DNA from: Euleptes europaea | Taxonomy: Eukaryota > Chordata > Lepidosauria > Squamata > Sphaerodactylidae | DNA length: 64,000 nt | Reading direction: 5' to 3' | Assembly: GCF_029931775.1 (NCBI RefSeq) | Contig: NC_079312.1 | Location: forward strand, 139,237,872 to 139,301,871 | Part shown: positions 37,915-49,211 of the stretch, one piece after another | Layout of the letters: each line of letters starts with the position of its first letter | Numbering within the stretch: the stretch's first letter is position 1 | The notes under the pieces: model-generated | Databases searched by the model: none | What the model saw: the letters and a program-made list of their open reading frames with translations, nothing else | Told to the model about the DNA's origin: nothing | Program-made: the position numbers and the translations under genes

Positions 37915-39980
37915 CCAGGCTAGGAGTAGGGCATCATGAAACCCTCTTGAGAAATGTTGCTAGCCTTATCAAAACGCTTTTCTCTCCCCCGCCCCCAGCA
38001 TTCTTCAAATGTTCTTCCTGTTCAGGCACCATCAACTTTTATTTGGGTTTTGTTTCTGGTAACATTTCAGTGGCAACTCTAAAATCAACCACTCTGGCTT
38101 TCTTAGTATGGCTATAATTGTAAAGGGAAAAAAATGTTGCCATCATTGCTGCTTTTCTTGAGGCCCAGCAGCACTAATGAATTAATTTTACTTCAGGTAT
38201 GTTCATTTTTTAAAATCATACCAGGCCTTCTTTAAAGTTGAGGGGTAACCACAATTGTAATAAAATATGGCACGGTTGCATAGTTCCAGTTTTCTGATAC
38301 AGAAGTAAAAAATGTCTAGAAAATTATATAGGGTTTATGGATTTTCTTTCACATTCCAGCTAGTGAGGAAAAGTGTTATCTTCAGCTTCAGTTAAAGGAA
38401 CAATGAAAAATCTGCCAAGAGATACAGAACATGCCGTGCAGTATTTCTGCCCTAATGAATTAAGTTCTTAAGTTCTGATACTGTCAGGACTCACTGCTTC
38501 TTCAGAATGCTATGGGAGCTGACCTTGAGCTCCTATATCAGTAAATGGGAAAGCTGTTCAAACTTGAATTGACTGTGTAATCAATCAGGTACCGAAAATA
38601 AGGAAACGGAAAGGATGTCTTCTTGAAAGAAAAGCTCGGCTAAAGACATGGTTTTCTAGTGGACTGACTGCTGAATTTGAGCCCTGGGTTATCTAGGTGG
38701 GGGAGAAATATTTTGAATACATAAAATAAATCTGGGGTCAAATCCACATTTACCCAGAAGATCACCAGATGCATGTGCATGAATACTTCTCCTGCTGTAT
38801 GTCAGGAATTGTTTCTCAGTCCCAATGTATGCCACCTGGTAGGTGGAATGGTCACTCACCAGGGATTGCTTGGGCTCGCCTGCTCTATATGGATCCATAT
38901 AGCTTCCAGCTGCCCCATAAAAGCAAGAGGGAAGATGGTGCTGGCAGGCTGGTTATCAGCTCCTGTTTGGAGCTCATTAGGTGCACCTCCTTGGCCTCCT
39001 TGTTCATCCTTCTTTTTTGTTTGGTTTTCTCTGTCCTATACTCCCTCAGTTTGTAGGTAAACACTTAATCCTGCGTGGCATGATTATCTGTTCTCTAATT
39101 TGCCCTTAGTTTTCGTGATTCTTCTAGAGTCTTGACTGCAGCCCCTGGAACCAGCTATGCTTCCTATGCTCTTTGGCATGCTGAGAACTTTGCCATTAAG
39201 ATGTTTGCCAGGCAAATATACCTTATTCGAATTCCCTCAATTACATAACAGGAGAGTGCTTAATTAGATCACCTTGATGCAAATTCTTCAGCACAGTATC
39301 ATACTAAGAATTTGTATTCTTCCTTGCCATTGTTTTTGCCTAGCTTAAAACAAAATAATCTCATTTGCTGGAGAAGAAGCAGTATCTCTGGGGTCAGGAC
39401 CATCTGGGTCATTAAATTGACCAACTAGTGCAAAGCATGGAATTACTTGCCATTCATTTCTTCTTTGCACCTGTGGGGTTGCATCCTTTAAATGATTGGC
39501 ATCAGTTAGATTGAACTGCCTTTTTTGTACATGCTACTGCACATCATTGGTATCCATATAAAATGGGCAGACCTGCAAGACACAGAGAGATTCTAGGTAA
39601 CAAGTCTCAATTCCCAAACCTGTTTTTTTTTTTCCATTTCAGTGTGCCCTTTTAAAGGTTGGTGGTAGTGTTTGTATTACAAATGCCAATAAAGGCTTCA
39701 TATTCATAATTTGTATTCGGTTGGTGGCAGCAGTGGTACCAGATGGGGGAGGGGAGAAGTGGCAGTGACAAGGAAGTCTAATCATGTGAGAAAACAATTA
39801 TAATAATGCAAAGAGACACATCCAAATTCATTCAGTGGCATCTGAACAGCCCGCCATTCTACTGGTTCCCTGATTGTCACTGACAAGTAGGACAGGAGCC
39901 AATCCTGGGTGTGTTCAAGCGTAACTGTACATCCTGGCTACTTTTCTGACATTCTAGCACAAAACTTGGAAGCATAGATA
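37915..39980. other. Unique-looking region, no gene seen
   Basis: AT-rich, repeat-poor sequence with TAAT/ACAAT motifs (tgaattaatttt near 38177, accacaattgtaataaaat near 38250). Candidate regulatory DNA only. No coding frame with family identity. Confidence 0.45.
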
Positions 39981-40041
39981 AAACTTTGGTTCTTGTAGGT
40001 TATCCGGGCTGTGTAACCGTGGTCTTGGAATTTTCTTTCCT

Positions 40042-40076
40042 GACGTTTCGCCAGCAGCTGTGGTAGGCATCTTCAG
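40042..40076 (-). ncRNA. Hammerhead-like motif, left part of second Penelope copy
   Basis: Same CTGAAGA...GAAACGTC order read on the minus strand, with substitutions in the stem relative to the 28 kb copy (ccagcagctgtggtagg). Confidence 0.45.
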
Positions 40077-40297
40077 AGTAGTAACACTGAAGGACAGTAT
40101 CTCTCAGTGTCAAGTGTGTAGGAAGAGTCAGAGAGGGGTTGGGTTTGAGCTGAGTACTGTCCTGCAGACGTAATGTGCTAATCATTGTCCTGTAAGTATC
40201 AAGATAATGTACTAATGAGAGTGTGGTATGTTAATATGGAAGCACTGTGTCCTGAAATGATCTGGTAATGTGTGAAATCCAAAGCTAATCTGCATGG

Positions 40298-40522
40298 CTA
40301 TTGTTGACTGTAGCCTTTGTTAGTCTGGAGGTTTTTCAGGGCAGGAAGCCAAGCCTTATTCATTCTTAAACTCTCTTCTTTTCTGTTAAAGTTGTGCTGA
40401 TGTTTATGAATTTCAATGGCTTCTCTGTGCAATCTGACAAAATAGTTGGTAGAATTGTCCAGTCTTTCAGTGTCTTGGAATAAGACCCTGTGTCCTGTTT
40501 GTGTCAGTCCATGTTCAGCCAC
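40298..40522 (-). pseudogene. Penelope-like protein C-terminus, fragment
   Basis: About 70 codons matching the end of the 28543-29433 frame (AEHGLTQTGHRVLFQDTERL to MNKAWLPALKNLQT). Upstream coding is missing because the element is 5'-truncated at the dimer junction. Confidence 0.85.
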
Positions 40523-40657
40523 TGCTGATTTCTCAGGTTTGCCAAGTCTGCAGAATCTTTCATGTTCTTTTATCCTTGTTTGTATGCTGTGTTTTGTGGT
40601 CCCGATGTAAACTTCTCCACAGCTGCAAGAAGGACACTGTCCTTCAGTGTTACTACT

Positions 40658-40692
40658 CTGAAGATGCCTGCCACAGCTGCTGGCGAAACGTC
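40658..40692 (+). ncRNA. Hammerhead-like motif, right part of second Penelope copy
   Basis: CTGAAGA at 40658-40664 and GAAACGTC at 40685-40692, with a GCCTGC/GCTGGC stem. Same caveats as the motif at 30656-30690. Confidence 0.45.
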
Positions 40693-41001
40693 AGGAAAGA
40701 AAATTCCAAGACCACGGTTACACAGCCCGGATAACCTACAAGAACCAATGAACTCTGACCGTGAAAGCCTTCAACAATATATAGATAAAACTGCTCTGCT
40801 GCTGCTGTCGTAGAGAACCGTGCTGCCATGTTGACAGTGCAGTTTGCATTGGCCTTGCATAGGCAGCCTACTGCCATGAAATAGGGTTGCCAACCTCCAG
40901 GTTCTCAAAAAAGACAACACGAAGGCTCCAAATAAATGACAACTCTACATACTTTTTGTCATGTTCAACATGCTATATTGAGAAGAAAATTCATTCATTT
41001 A

Positions 41002-41648
41002 CCGTATTTTTCGCTCCATAAGATGCACTTTTTTCCTCCTCAAAAGTGAGGGGAAATGTCTGTGCATCTTATGGAGCGAATGTGTATGAATCCGGGCCCG
41101 GGGAGAAGGGCAAAGCTGCCTAGGCAGCGCAGAGCAGTTTAACCTTCCCCCTCCCCCTGCGCTTCCCGGTCCGAGGCTCAGCTGTTGGGCGGGTTAAACT
41201 GCTCTGCGCTGCCTAGGCAGGCAGTGCAGAGCAGTTTAAATACCCCCCCCCCCGCCCGGCTTCCAGGGAGTCCGTGGAAGCCGGGCGGGGGGGGTCTTGA
41301 AAGTTCTCCGTGCTGCCATCCCAGGCAGTGCAGAGCAGTTTAAATACCCCCCCCCCCCGCCCGGCTTCCAGGGGGGGTATTTAAACTGCTCTGTGCTGCC
41401 TGGGATGGCAGCGCGGAGGAGTTTAAAGACCTCCATGCTGGGCTTCCAGGGAGTCCCTAGAAGCTGGGCTGGGGGGGGGTCTTGAAAATGCTCTGCGCTG
41501 CCTGGGATGGCAGCGTGGAGAACTTTCAAGACCCCCTGCCCGGCTTCCAGGGACTCTGCTTTAAAGCCTCCTCTAAAAACTTGTTTTTCTCCTCTAAAAA
41601 CTAGGTGCGTCTTATGGTCAGGTGCGTCTTATGGAGCGAAAAATACTG
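41002..41648. mobile_element. DNA transposon with 30-bp TIR and multi-palindromic GC-rich interior
   Basis: Left end ccgtatttttcgctccataa + gatgcac; right end gtgcgtcttatggagcgaaa + aatactg; both flanked by TA, so Tc1/mariner-like is possible. The inner 450 bp is built of repeated, mutually inverted units (gctctgcgctgcctggg, ttcaagac, tttaaatac, cccgcccggcttccagg). No transposase, so non-autonomous. Confidence 0.75.
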
Positions 41649-41754
41649 TAATTCCATTCATTTAAATAAACCTTAAATTCAGTCTGTCTTTCTACTTACT
41701 GACTATATAATATACAAGTGATTATCTCATGAATATCTCAAGGTTTGGCCTTGC

Positions 41755-41870
41755 AGGATTTAAAACAGGGCCTTTAAAATGGAGGTTGTGAGCCACTATG
41801 AGCCTGGCCTGGCCAGGAAAGAGCAGCCTAAAAATCAATCAATCAATCAAACAAACAAACAAACAGCATC
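41755..41870 (+). mobile_element. CR1/L2-clade LINE 3' end, fragment
   Basis: Plus-strand tail with gtgagccactatgagcctgg, ggccaggaaagagcagcct and a terminal (AATC/AAAC)n microsatellite, as is usual for these LINE ends. Confidence 0.55.
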
Positions 41871-41890
41871 ATGAATTTGAAAATTGCCTA

Positions 41891-42097
41891 GGGTTGCCAA
41901 CCTCCAGGTACTAGCTGGAGATCTCCTGCTATTACAACTGATATCCAGCCAATAGAGATCAGTTCACCTGGAGAAAATGGCCACTTTGGCAATTGGACTC
42001 TATGGCATTTAAGTCCCTCCCCTCCCCAAACCCCACCCTCCTCAGGCTATACCCCAAAAACCTCCCGCCGGTGGCCAAGAGGGACCTGGCAACCCTA
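41891..42097. mobile_element. hAT-type MITE (AGGGTTGCCA family) with perfect TSD
   Basis: TIRs tagggttgcca / tggcaacccta. The 8-bp duplication aaattgcc lies immediately outside both ends, which assigns this MITE family to the hAT superfamily. Confidence 0.92.
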
Positions 42098-42730
42098 AAA
42101 TTGCCCCATGCTGGCATGCTTTCAGATCAAGCTACCCACTCAGCTTTGGTACATTAATGCGGGAAACCATTCACTTTAGGAGGACGGAGTGTGGTTGGGT
42201 AGTACATTTCTCCAACCCCCCGCTCAGTTGTACTGCAAAATGCAGGGGATTTTTCTGAGCACTGTTTTTTTGTTTTTTTAATAGTTTCAGATGAGAAAGG
42301 AAAACATTGCTTTCATTCTCAGTAGAGAGGATGTAATAGGTCATCTTCTCCTATCAAGATCAGATTCCTCTCTAGTGTGTCAAACCTGGAGATTGTTATT
42401 TGCTTTTCAGAGCTGCTACATTTGGGCTTGATGTGGCAAAGGGCATGTTTTCTGAGTAAAGAAATTTTTTAGCCTTAGCCAACCTTTTCATGTAAAAGAG
42501 GTTTCCAAATGAACTCTTGACGGCCCAAACCATAGTGAGATACATTGTCAAAATAGGCTTCTGAATGGCCTCATTATTTTTTGTTTACAGAAAAGACATT
42601 TCAACCCTTTTGCAAGGGTAAACATGCATTTGGAACCCCAGGGTGTTAAGACAAGCAGCTTGGAGCATGTGTGCAATTTACATTCGGGGAAACGGAACGC
42701 CCTATCCTGTGACGCTTCTGCACTCTAAAT

Positions 42731-42986
42731 CAGGGCTTCTTAAACTTTTTCCACTTGAGACCCCTTTTCACCCGAGATATTTTTACGCGACCCCGGGTAT
42801 ATAGGTATATAAAATAGGTATTCAAGTCAAACATTTACTGATAATAAATCATAAATAAATTTATTTTAAAATAATTCTTTGGTATACATATAATTTTACC
42901 ATTTACTGTTGCCAAATTTTTCGCAACCCCCACATTCAGTTACGTGATCCCATATGGGGTCGTGACCCATATTTTAAGAAGCTTTT
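42731..42986. mobile_element. hAT-type MITE, 256 bp
   Basis: The left end cagggcttcttaaac and right end tttaagaagctttt form a partly decayed TIR. The TSD ctctaaat / ccctaaat (42723-42730, 42987-42994) has one mismatch. AT-rich body. Confidence 0.85.
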
Positions 42987-43116
42987 CCCTAAATAATACT
43001 CAAATCGTACAACCTATCTTTGAAAAATGCCCCATGCTGGCATGCTTTCAGATGAAGCTACAACACTGGTAAGAAAAGGAAAATCAAGTTCAGCACCATG
43101 CAGACATATCACTTGT

Positions 43117-43545
43117 TAGGGTCCACCTACACATTAGAAAGTCCTCACGTTTCTTGGGTTAACAATACAAGAACATTGCATGACACATGCAATGGCAGTT
43201 TTGTGCTTCTCAGATGCTCAATGGCTCTTTTCTGTTTGTGACCACGATACGCAGGGAGAAGCAGCTCACATCCTCAAACCATTCCATGCAGCTGCTGTTG
43301 GCTCTGCTGCAAAAATCATATTACTTACTGTTTCAATTGTGAAACATGTAAGTTTCACAACTGAGCTAATAGCGACTCCATGGGACAGTCTGAGGTTGCA
43401 AAAACAGCTGGGGTGGGAGGCAACAGCTGCTTCTCCCTGTGTGCTGTGGTCACAAACAGAAAAGAGCTGGGGTGCATCTGAGAGGTTCAAACATCCTATC
43501 ACACATGTGCTCAAAGTCCTTGTGTTGTGCACATGGACCTGAAAT
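43117..43545. mobile_element. Foldback MITE with ~180-bp inverted arms
   Basis: A near-symmetric inverted repeat centred at about 43351 (gtttcac | gtgaaac region). Shared arm blocks: cttctcagatg, gctcttttctgtttgtgacca, cagggagaagcagct, cagctgctgttg. The outer ends (agggtccacctacaca / tgtgcacatggacct) are weakly inverted. It encodes mirrored spurious frames on both strands. Confidence 0.85.
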
Positions 43546-44014
43546 GGTGAGCAGAACTTGCTGTAAGCACACTTGGTGCTGGGTTCTGCCATCCATTCAG
43601 TAGCAGCACACCTTGAGCATGTTGGAAAGCTGTGGCCCTAGCACCTGCATAAGTGCCTCCTGATGCCCTTGAGTAAGGGTGCCACCTTCTTCAGGCAGAA
43701 CTCAGTAGTGGGGGCTGGAATATTTCTTGCTGCTTGTCAAAGCATCTGCTGAGTAAATCTCTGACTTCACAGTCCCTTCCACTTCTCTGCCTCATGCATC
43801 TATGGGAAGCAGACTGCGAAAGTAACAATGGTTATTTCCAAAGGTTTCTGAAGTTACTAAACATTTTTATTTTTATCAGTAGTAACTTGCATTTTTGATA
43901 TGTGGGGAAGCTTTTGTGAACCCATCTTGTCACATGAAAGCTAACAGTTATCTCATGGTAACATTTCCATCTCAAAAATGGTAGTGCAACTCTGCCATTC
44001 ATTCCAGATAATTA

Positions 44015-44248
44015 TTGGTATGGTACTAATCTCTGGCTCAAGTAGCCGGCTCAAGGTTGACTCAGCCTTCCGAGGTCGGTAAAATGAGTACCCAGCTTGC
44101 TGGGGGTAAAGGGAAGATGACTGGGGAAGGCACTGGCAACCCACCCCGTAAACAAAGTCTGCCTTGTAAACGTCGGGATGTGATGTCACCCCATGGGTCA
44201 GGAATGACCCGATGTTTGCGCAGGGGACCTTTACCTTTTATTTACTAA
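44015..44248 (+). mobile_element. SINE-like repeat (gactcagccttccgaggtcg family)
   Basis: A body recurrent in amniote genomes: ggttgactcagccttccgag, taaaatgagtacccagcttg, actggggaaggcactggcaa, tgacccgatg, ending in ctttacctttta. Probably a reptile tRNA/L2-related SINE. I cannot name the family with certainty. Confidence 0.65.
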
Positions 44249-44249
44249 T

Positions 44250-45730
44250 CTCCCTAGTCCTTTAAGGTCACCCACAGTACTAGTTTTATTTTTGTCTTGC
44301 ATATACAATTTACAGATGTCAGCTCAAAAACATTTCCAAAAATGTTCCTTGTCCTTCTCCAGTGAATGCTCTCACACATTTTTCAGATATGAAATGAGAT
44401 CTGTCATCATGAAGATCTTGTTAAATACTCTTTATTCAGCTCACTCTTCAGAGATGGCTCATCTCTCAACTCTTACTTCTGATGAGCTGTCTCCTCGGAC
44501 TAAGCTTCCTTCCTTCCTATTCAAACATGATATTCATTTTGTCTCTGCGGTCAGGGACAGACAGCCAGGTTCTGGAGCAAGTACATCAGGACATATTTTA
44601 AGTCTATGGTAGTTTCCATACCAATTGTTTCCAATATTTCATGAAACATTTTATTTTCTTGTGTCTGCACTATTTTCCCTCTGTTTGGTATTGGAAACGG
44701 TTTGCAATCATTTAATGTCCGTGTTAACTGCAAACACTTATACAACGATGTTTCCTTTTTTACCAATTCTAGGACCATTTCCCCTGAGGTGTGGACATGT
44801 TTGAGACACTATTTGTTTTTCTGCTCCCTCTGTTGAAAACACCCACTGTATTGCCCATTTCCCTCCTGTTCCCCCTCCCCTCTCGCTAACCATTTTCTGT
44901 GCTTTCAATTTGTTTAATTAAATGCAATCGGACTAGCAAAAGAATGTTGGAGCATTTGATTACACCCCCCCTTGCTTTGTGCAGGGTCATGATTAGGGTT
45001 GTGCATATCGATATACCCAAACCGAAAATAAATCCAAAATTAGCTGTTTCTGCAATATTCAGATTTTGGGTAGGCCGAATACCAAAATCAAAAATCTGCC
45101 TGAAGCCAAATAGGCAATTCCTGAAAAAGTCGAATAAATATTCAGTTTTTTCGGGTTCTGCTATTCACCTTTGCTCAGATGCACGGCTCTATGCTTTCTC
45201 ACATTTTTCTAACTTTTGACTGGCTTCGTTAGGGCCCCATAGTTGGGGTCCTTTTGAGGTAGGGGTCATGGTCTGATCACATGTTGGGGGCTTGGTCTGA
45301 CCAGCCATCTCCTTTCAGTGGGTTAATCTGAATCAAGCATAAGGGTTATTTAAAAGATGGTGCTCACTCAGTCCCATTCAGAGGGATATACCCTCCAACT
45401 AAATAGAACCGGCTTCAACAGCTGCTCACACCACCAGGCTTCCGAAGGAGACTTCCTCACCCATGCGGATGAGCAGTCTCCTTCAGAACAGCCCCCATGG
45501 TTAAGACTTTGTCTGGCTTCGATATCAACACCCCCAAAAACCTGGTCTGAAACTGAAGGTCACTCCGAGTAGAAGCTTTGTTTCCCTGCACTGTGATCAT
45601 CTCTTGAAATCAGATTTTTGATTACTGTAATAAAGGACTGTCCATGGGATGTCATTTGCCATCAAAATGAATGTTTTCCATAACTTATTTTTCTTGCATT
45701 TAAGCCGTTTTCCTCAGTTTGGAAGCTAAT
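44250..45730. other. Intergenic, no gene; repeat fragment at 44995-45170
   Basis: The fragment beginning attagggttgtgcatatcga resembles the right border of the 17950-21515 composite in inverse orientation. The rest is unassigned. A short minus-strand frame at 44551-44778 has no recognisable family. Confidence 0.5.
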
Positions 45731-45732
45731 TT

Positions 45733-45952
45733 GAACACATGAACACATGAAGGTGCCTTATACTGAATCAGACCCTTGGTCCATCAAAGTCAGTATTGTC
45801 TACTCAGACCAGCAGCGACTCTCTAGGGTCTCAGGCAGAGGTCTTTCACCCTACTTGCCTAGACTCTTTAACTGGATATGCCAGGGATTGAACCTGGGAC
45901 CTTCTGCATATAAAGCAGATGCTCTACCACTGAGCCACGGCCCCTCCCCAAT
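45733..45952 (-). mobile_element. tRNA-Ala-like SINE
   Basis: Well-preserved reverse copy ending in ccactgagccacggcccctc, with attgaacctgggacc (B box) and gaaggtgccttatactgaat at the 3' end. Confidence 0.9.
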
Positions 45953-46323
45953 TTGCATGGACATCATGCTATGCACCCCAGATACGAAAGGAGCCCCCAG
46001 ACTTTGAGGCACCAGCCTGCCAAATCAGCTCTTTCTGCCAGTCCTCGGCAACTCTGAACTTCTGAACCTGAAAACCGATGGACAGCTTGGCTCGCAAATT
46101 CCTGGAGGATGGGATTGACCCCTTTGTGGGCCCATAAAATTGGATCCCCTGTCCCAAAGTTCACCAAACATTGGTGTCCTTCTAAGGAGAGTCCCTTGCA
46201 GCCACACTGCAAATTTGGTGACTCTGCCTCCAAAAATGCCCCCACAGGAGCTTGGAAAAAATCCCCATAGACTATAACGGAGACTTCAGTGGCTGCACTC
46301 CTATCTTCAGGGTAGGGGACAGA

Positions 46324-46620
46324 GAGTGGCACTAGGAGAAGAGGTTTTGCAGTGGCACCCCTTGGTGTGTGGGGTGCCGCAGGGTGCGATCCTCTCTGCT
46401 ATATTGTTTAACATCTATATGCGCCCTTTTGCCCAGCTGGTTAGCAGCTTCGGGCTGAGTTGTCATCAGTACGCTGATGGCACCCGGCTTTATCTGTTGA
46501 TGGATGGCCATCCGGACTCCACCCTGGACACACTGGCCAGGTGCTTGGATGCCGTGCCTGGATGGTTGAAGAAAAGAGCGGCAGCCCTAATGAAAGAGGC
46601 TGCTGGCACCTGGCTGTGAA
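46324..46620 (+). mobile_element. L2/CR1-clade LINE reverse-transcriptase fragment
   Basis: Open frame with the RT motifs VPQGAILSAILFNIYMRPF and SCHQYADGTRLYL. The catalytic YADD is YADG here, so it is inactive even apart from truncation at both ends. Confidence 0.82.
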
Positions 46621-46961
46621 GAGGGGCAGATAGCCACCAAGCTGGCCTGTTAAGTAATGTTAGCCTTGGCTAGAGCGCATGTTTGCAAAAACAAAAAAGG
46701 GGGGACAAAGGGAGAGCATCTTGCACTTCCACAACATCACGAATGACGCAATGCTCATCAGGGAAACATATCAGGTTGTTTTGGGAGAGTACAGACAGGG
46801 GGAAATGTTCTCAGGAGGAAGGAATACTACGGCGAAAGAGGCAGCATGCAGACAAAAACTTTGAATATGCTGCCAAACCTAGTAGATCGACCACGAGCAT
46901 ATTCTGCTGTAAGTTATTAGTGTGAAAACGGCCTAAGCCCATCATGGGCATTCGTATAAAA

Positions 46962-47239
46962 CACTGGTTCCCAACCAGGGGTCCATGGACCCCCAGGGGT
47001 CCGCGAGAACTAAATTAAGGTCCGCGAAACAAAGTTATAAACCCATAATAAATTAATATTTTCAATTAAAAGTTCTCTATTATAAAAATATATTCAAATA
47101 TTATTCTAAGTTTAATGTTTAACTAACAGTTACGATTAATTTTCAAATTTTCGGAATTTTTATTTTTAACCAATAGGGTCCCTGCACCCAACAAAAAAGT
47201 CCTAGTGGTCCCTGGTCAAAAAAAGGTTGGGAACCACTG
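46962..47239. mobile_element. hAT (Charlie-like) MITE
   Basis: 278 bp, TIRs cactggttcccaacc / ggttgggaaccactg, TSD gtataaaa / ctataaaa (7 of 8). AT-rich body. Confidence 0.93.
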
Positions 47240-47641
47240 CTATAAAATAATCGAAAGCAAACTATCAGTTTTCTTAGCTGCAAAAAGGTTTGTGGCTCCA
47301 TAGCACCTCTTCTGTGTGTCTGCTTTTACTCCTTTTTAAGACTGCTGGGGGAGGGAACCCTCATGTCAATGCAATGTTGAAGCATATTAGGCCAAAAAAA
47401 GCACCTTTGGCACCATTAGAAAGTCCTTGACATGCTGTGTTACAACTTTGATAAAAACTGATCCCAGAAAGTGTGGGAAAGTCTGCCGGATTGATTAGGC
47501 CCAGCCTCCCTTCTCTGCCTTCACACGGTCACCTAGGAATGCTGCTCTGTTGTTTGCTCTGAGTGGCTAAAGTCCTCGTGAAGAATGAGTGGCATTCCAC
47601 AGGGCCCTCACAGAGGCAATAAATGAGCATGATGGTGTGTT

Positions 47642-47672
<31 letters not shown>

Positions 47673-47689
47673 TTTAACATTTGACAATG

Positions 47690-48200
47690 TGGTTATAATT
47701 CTGTTTGATAATTTCAGCAATGGCCTTGCTGACTTTGATTAACTTTAAGAGGAAGCCATTTATGAGACAGGCAGCCCTTTGGTATTATCAAATTAATTTC
47801 AAGTTGATAATAAGTTCAGTTTCCGCTTACTTTCCACCAACTATGACAATGATAATTAATAACATTAAAAGTGAAAGACATGTCAAAAACAAAACAAAGT
47901 TTTGTTCCTGTATGCCCCTTTGAGCACAGCTAGAAAAGGGCTATATTTTTTTAAAAAATATATTAAAATTGATAATTGAAATTAAGCCGAATGAAAGTCT
48001 GCACTTTCCTCGCTCCTATTTTACTTTGTAAACGGTTGCTTGAATTTTGTATATGATTATCTGAATTCTGCACTGAGAAAATCCTTGTTACACGATATAT
48101 AGTTGTAATAACAATTGATAATTATGATAGTTAAAGCAATCTACATATATTCCAGAAGTCGGGTTTTCAAAAGCTGGGAAACTTTTTGGCAGGAAATGGA
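47690..48200. promoter_or_regulatory. Candidate conserved enhancer, ~43 kb upstream of SOX9
   Basis: Repeat-free, AT-rich block with densely packed homeodomain TAAT cores and SOX/TCF motifs. These include the near-palindrome aacaaagttttgtt (47893-47906), gacaatgataattaataac and aataacaattgataattatg. It contrasts with the transposon-rich flanks. Conservation not tested. Confidence 0.4.
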
Positions 48201-48319
48201 CAAAAGAAAAGAACTTGGAGGGCCAGTGGCCTGAGAGCCAAGCAGAATGGTCTTACCAACTTCTTCTAGCTCATGTTACTGATTGGAAGCTTCCTCATAA
48301 AGCACTGGACTGAGACTCT

Positions 48320-48555
48320 GTGTGTGTGTGTGTGTGTGTGTAAAGTGCCTTCAAGTTGCACCCAACTTATGGCGACCCCTTTTGGGGTTTTCATGGCAAG
48401 AGACTAACAGAGGTGGTTTGCCAGTACCTTCCTCTGCACAGCAACCCTGGACTTCCTTGGTGGTCTCCCATCCAAATACTAACCAGGGCTGACCCTGCTT
48501 AGCTTCTGAGATCTGACGAGATCAGGCTAGCCTGGGCCATCCAGGTCAGGGGAAC
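48320..48555 (-). mobile_element. 5S rRNA-derived SINE with BovB-like tail
   Basis: The most complete of three copies on the minus strand: 5S head (gatctcgtcagatctcagaa, gctaagcaggg), linker ccatgaaaaccccaaaaggg, tail tcgccataagttgggtg..., and a (GT)11 run beyond the 3' end at 48320-48341. Confidence 0.9.
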
Positions 48556-48609
48556 TGAGACTACTGTGGGATTAATTTTTAAAAAAATTAGAATAAGTAA
48601 TTGTGTGTG

Positions 48610-48890
48610 CAGGGAAGGAGAAGAGTTGATTTATATACCCCACTTCTCTACTGTAAGGAGTCTCAAAGCGGCTTACAATCACCTTCCTTTCTCCCCCTTC
48701 CCCACAACAGACTCCTTATGAGGTAGGTGGGGCTGAGAGAGTTCTGTGACTGGCCCAAGGTCAACCAGCAGGCCTCATGTGTAGGAGTGGGGAATCTAAT
48801 CTGGTTCTCCAGATTAGAGTCTGCGACGCTTAACCACTGCACCATGCTGCACCACTTAACCACTGCACCACTCTTAACCACCATACCACA
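48610..48890 (-). mobile_element. Sauria-like tRNA SINE
   Basis: Reverse copy with cctacctcataagga..., cctgctggttgacc, tcctacacatgagg and gttaagcgtcgcagactcta. The tRNA-like head has undergone short tandem duplication of ttaaccactgcaccat units (48831-48885). Confidence 0.85.
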
Positions 48891-49211
48891 AGTGGGGCTA
48901 AGATTCCTGAAGCCCAACATGTGAATGCAGAGTTTTATGAGTCTTCAATTTCAAACGTTTCATCATATTTGCGGCCAGAGATGCTTGTTCCTGGGCCATG
49001 GAGGCTCCTGTGTTTATTACAACTGCACAATAAGGAGAAATGTGGCCTGTGTGTTTTTACCGTGCTGTCGTGGAGGCAGGAATTATATCCTCTTATAGGG
49101 TTGCCAGCTCTGGATTGAGAAATACCTGACGATTTTGGGGGTGGAACCTAGAGAGGCAGGGTTTGCGGAGGGGAGGAACCTCAGGAGAGTACAATTACAC
49201 ATAGTCTACCC

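Larger units (their letters stand above)
39986..40780. mobile_element. Second Penelope-like element, unequal inverted dimer, perfect 12-bp TSD
   Basis: Minus-strand part 39988-about 40628 (terminal region plus the end of the GIY-YIG coding region) is joined to an inverted plus-strand terminal piece (about 40629-40780). Flanks atagataaaact are identical at 39974-39985 and 40781-40792, so the rearranged unit inserted whole. It is diverged by many substitutions from 28221-30744, so it is an independent and older insertion. Confidence 0.9.

Noticed and set aside
43180-43592. Two 108-120 codon frames on opposite strands
   Set aside because: They share mirrored phrases because the locus is an inverted repeat; no family match.
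44551-44778. 75-codon minus-strand frame (LVKKETSLYKCLQLTR...)
   Set aside because: Looks vaguely transposon-derived, but I could not tie it to any family.
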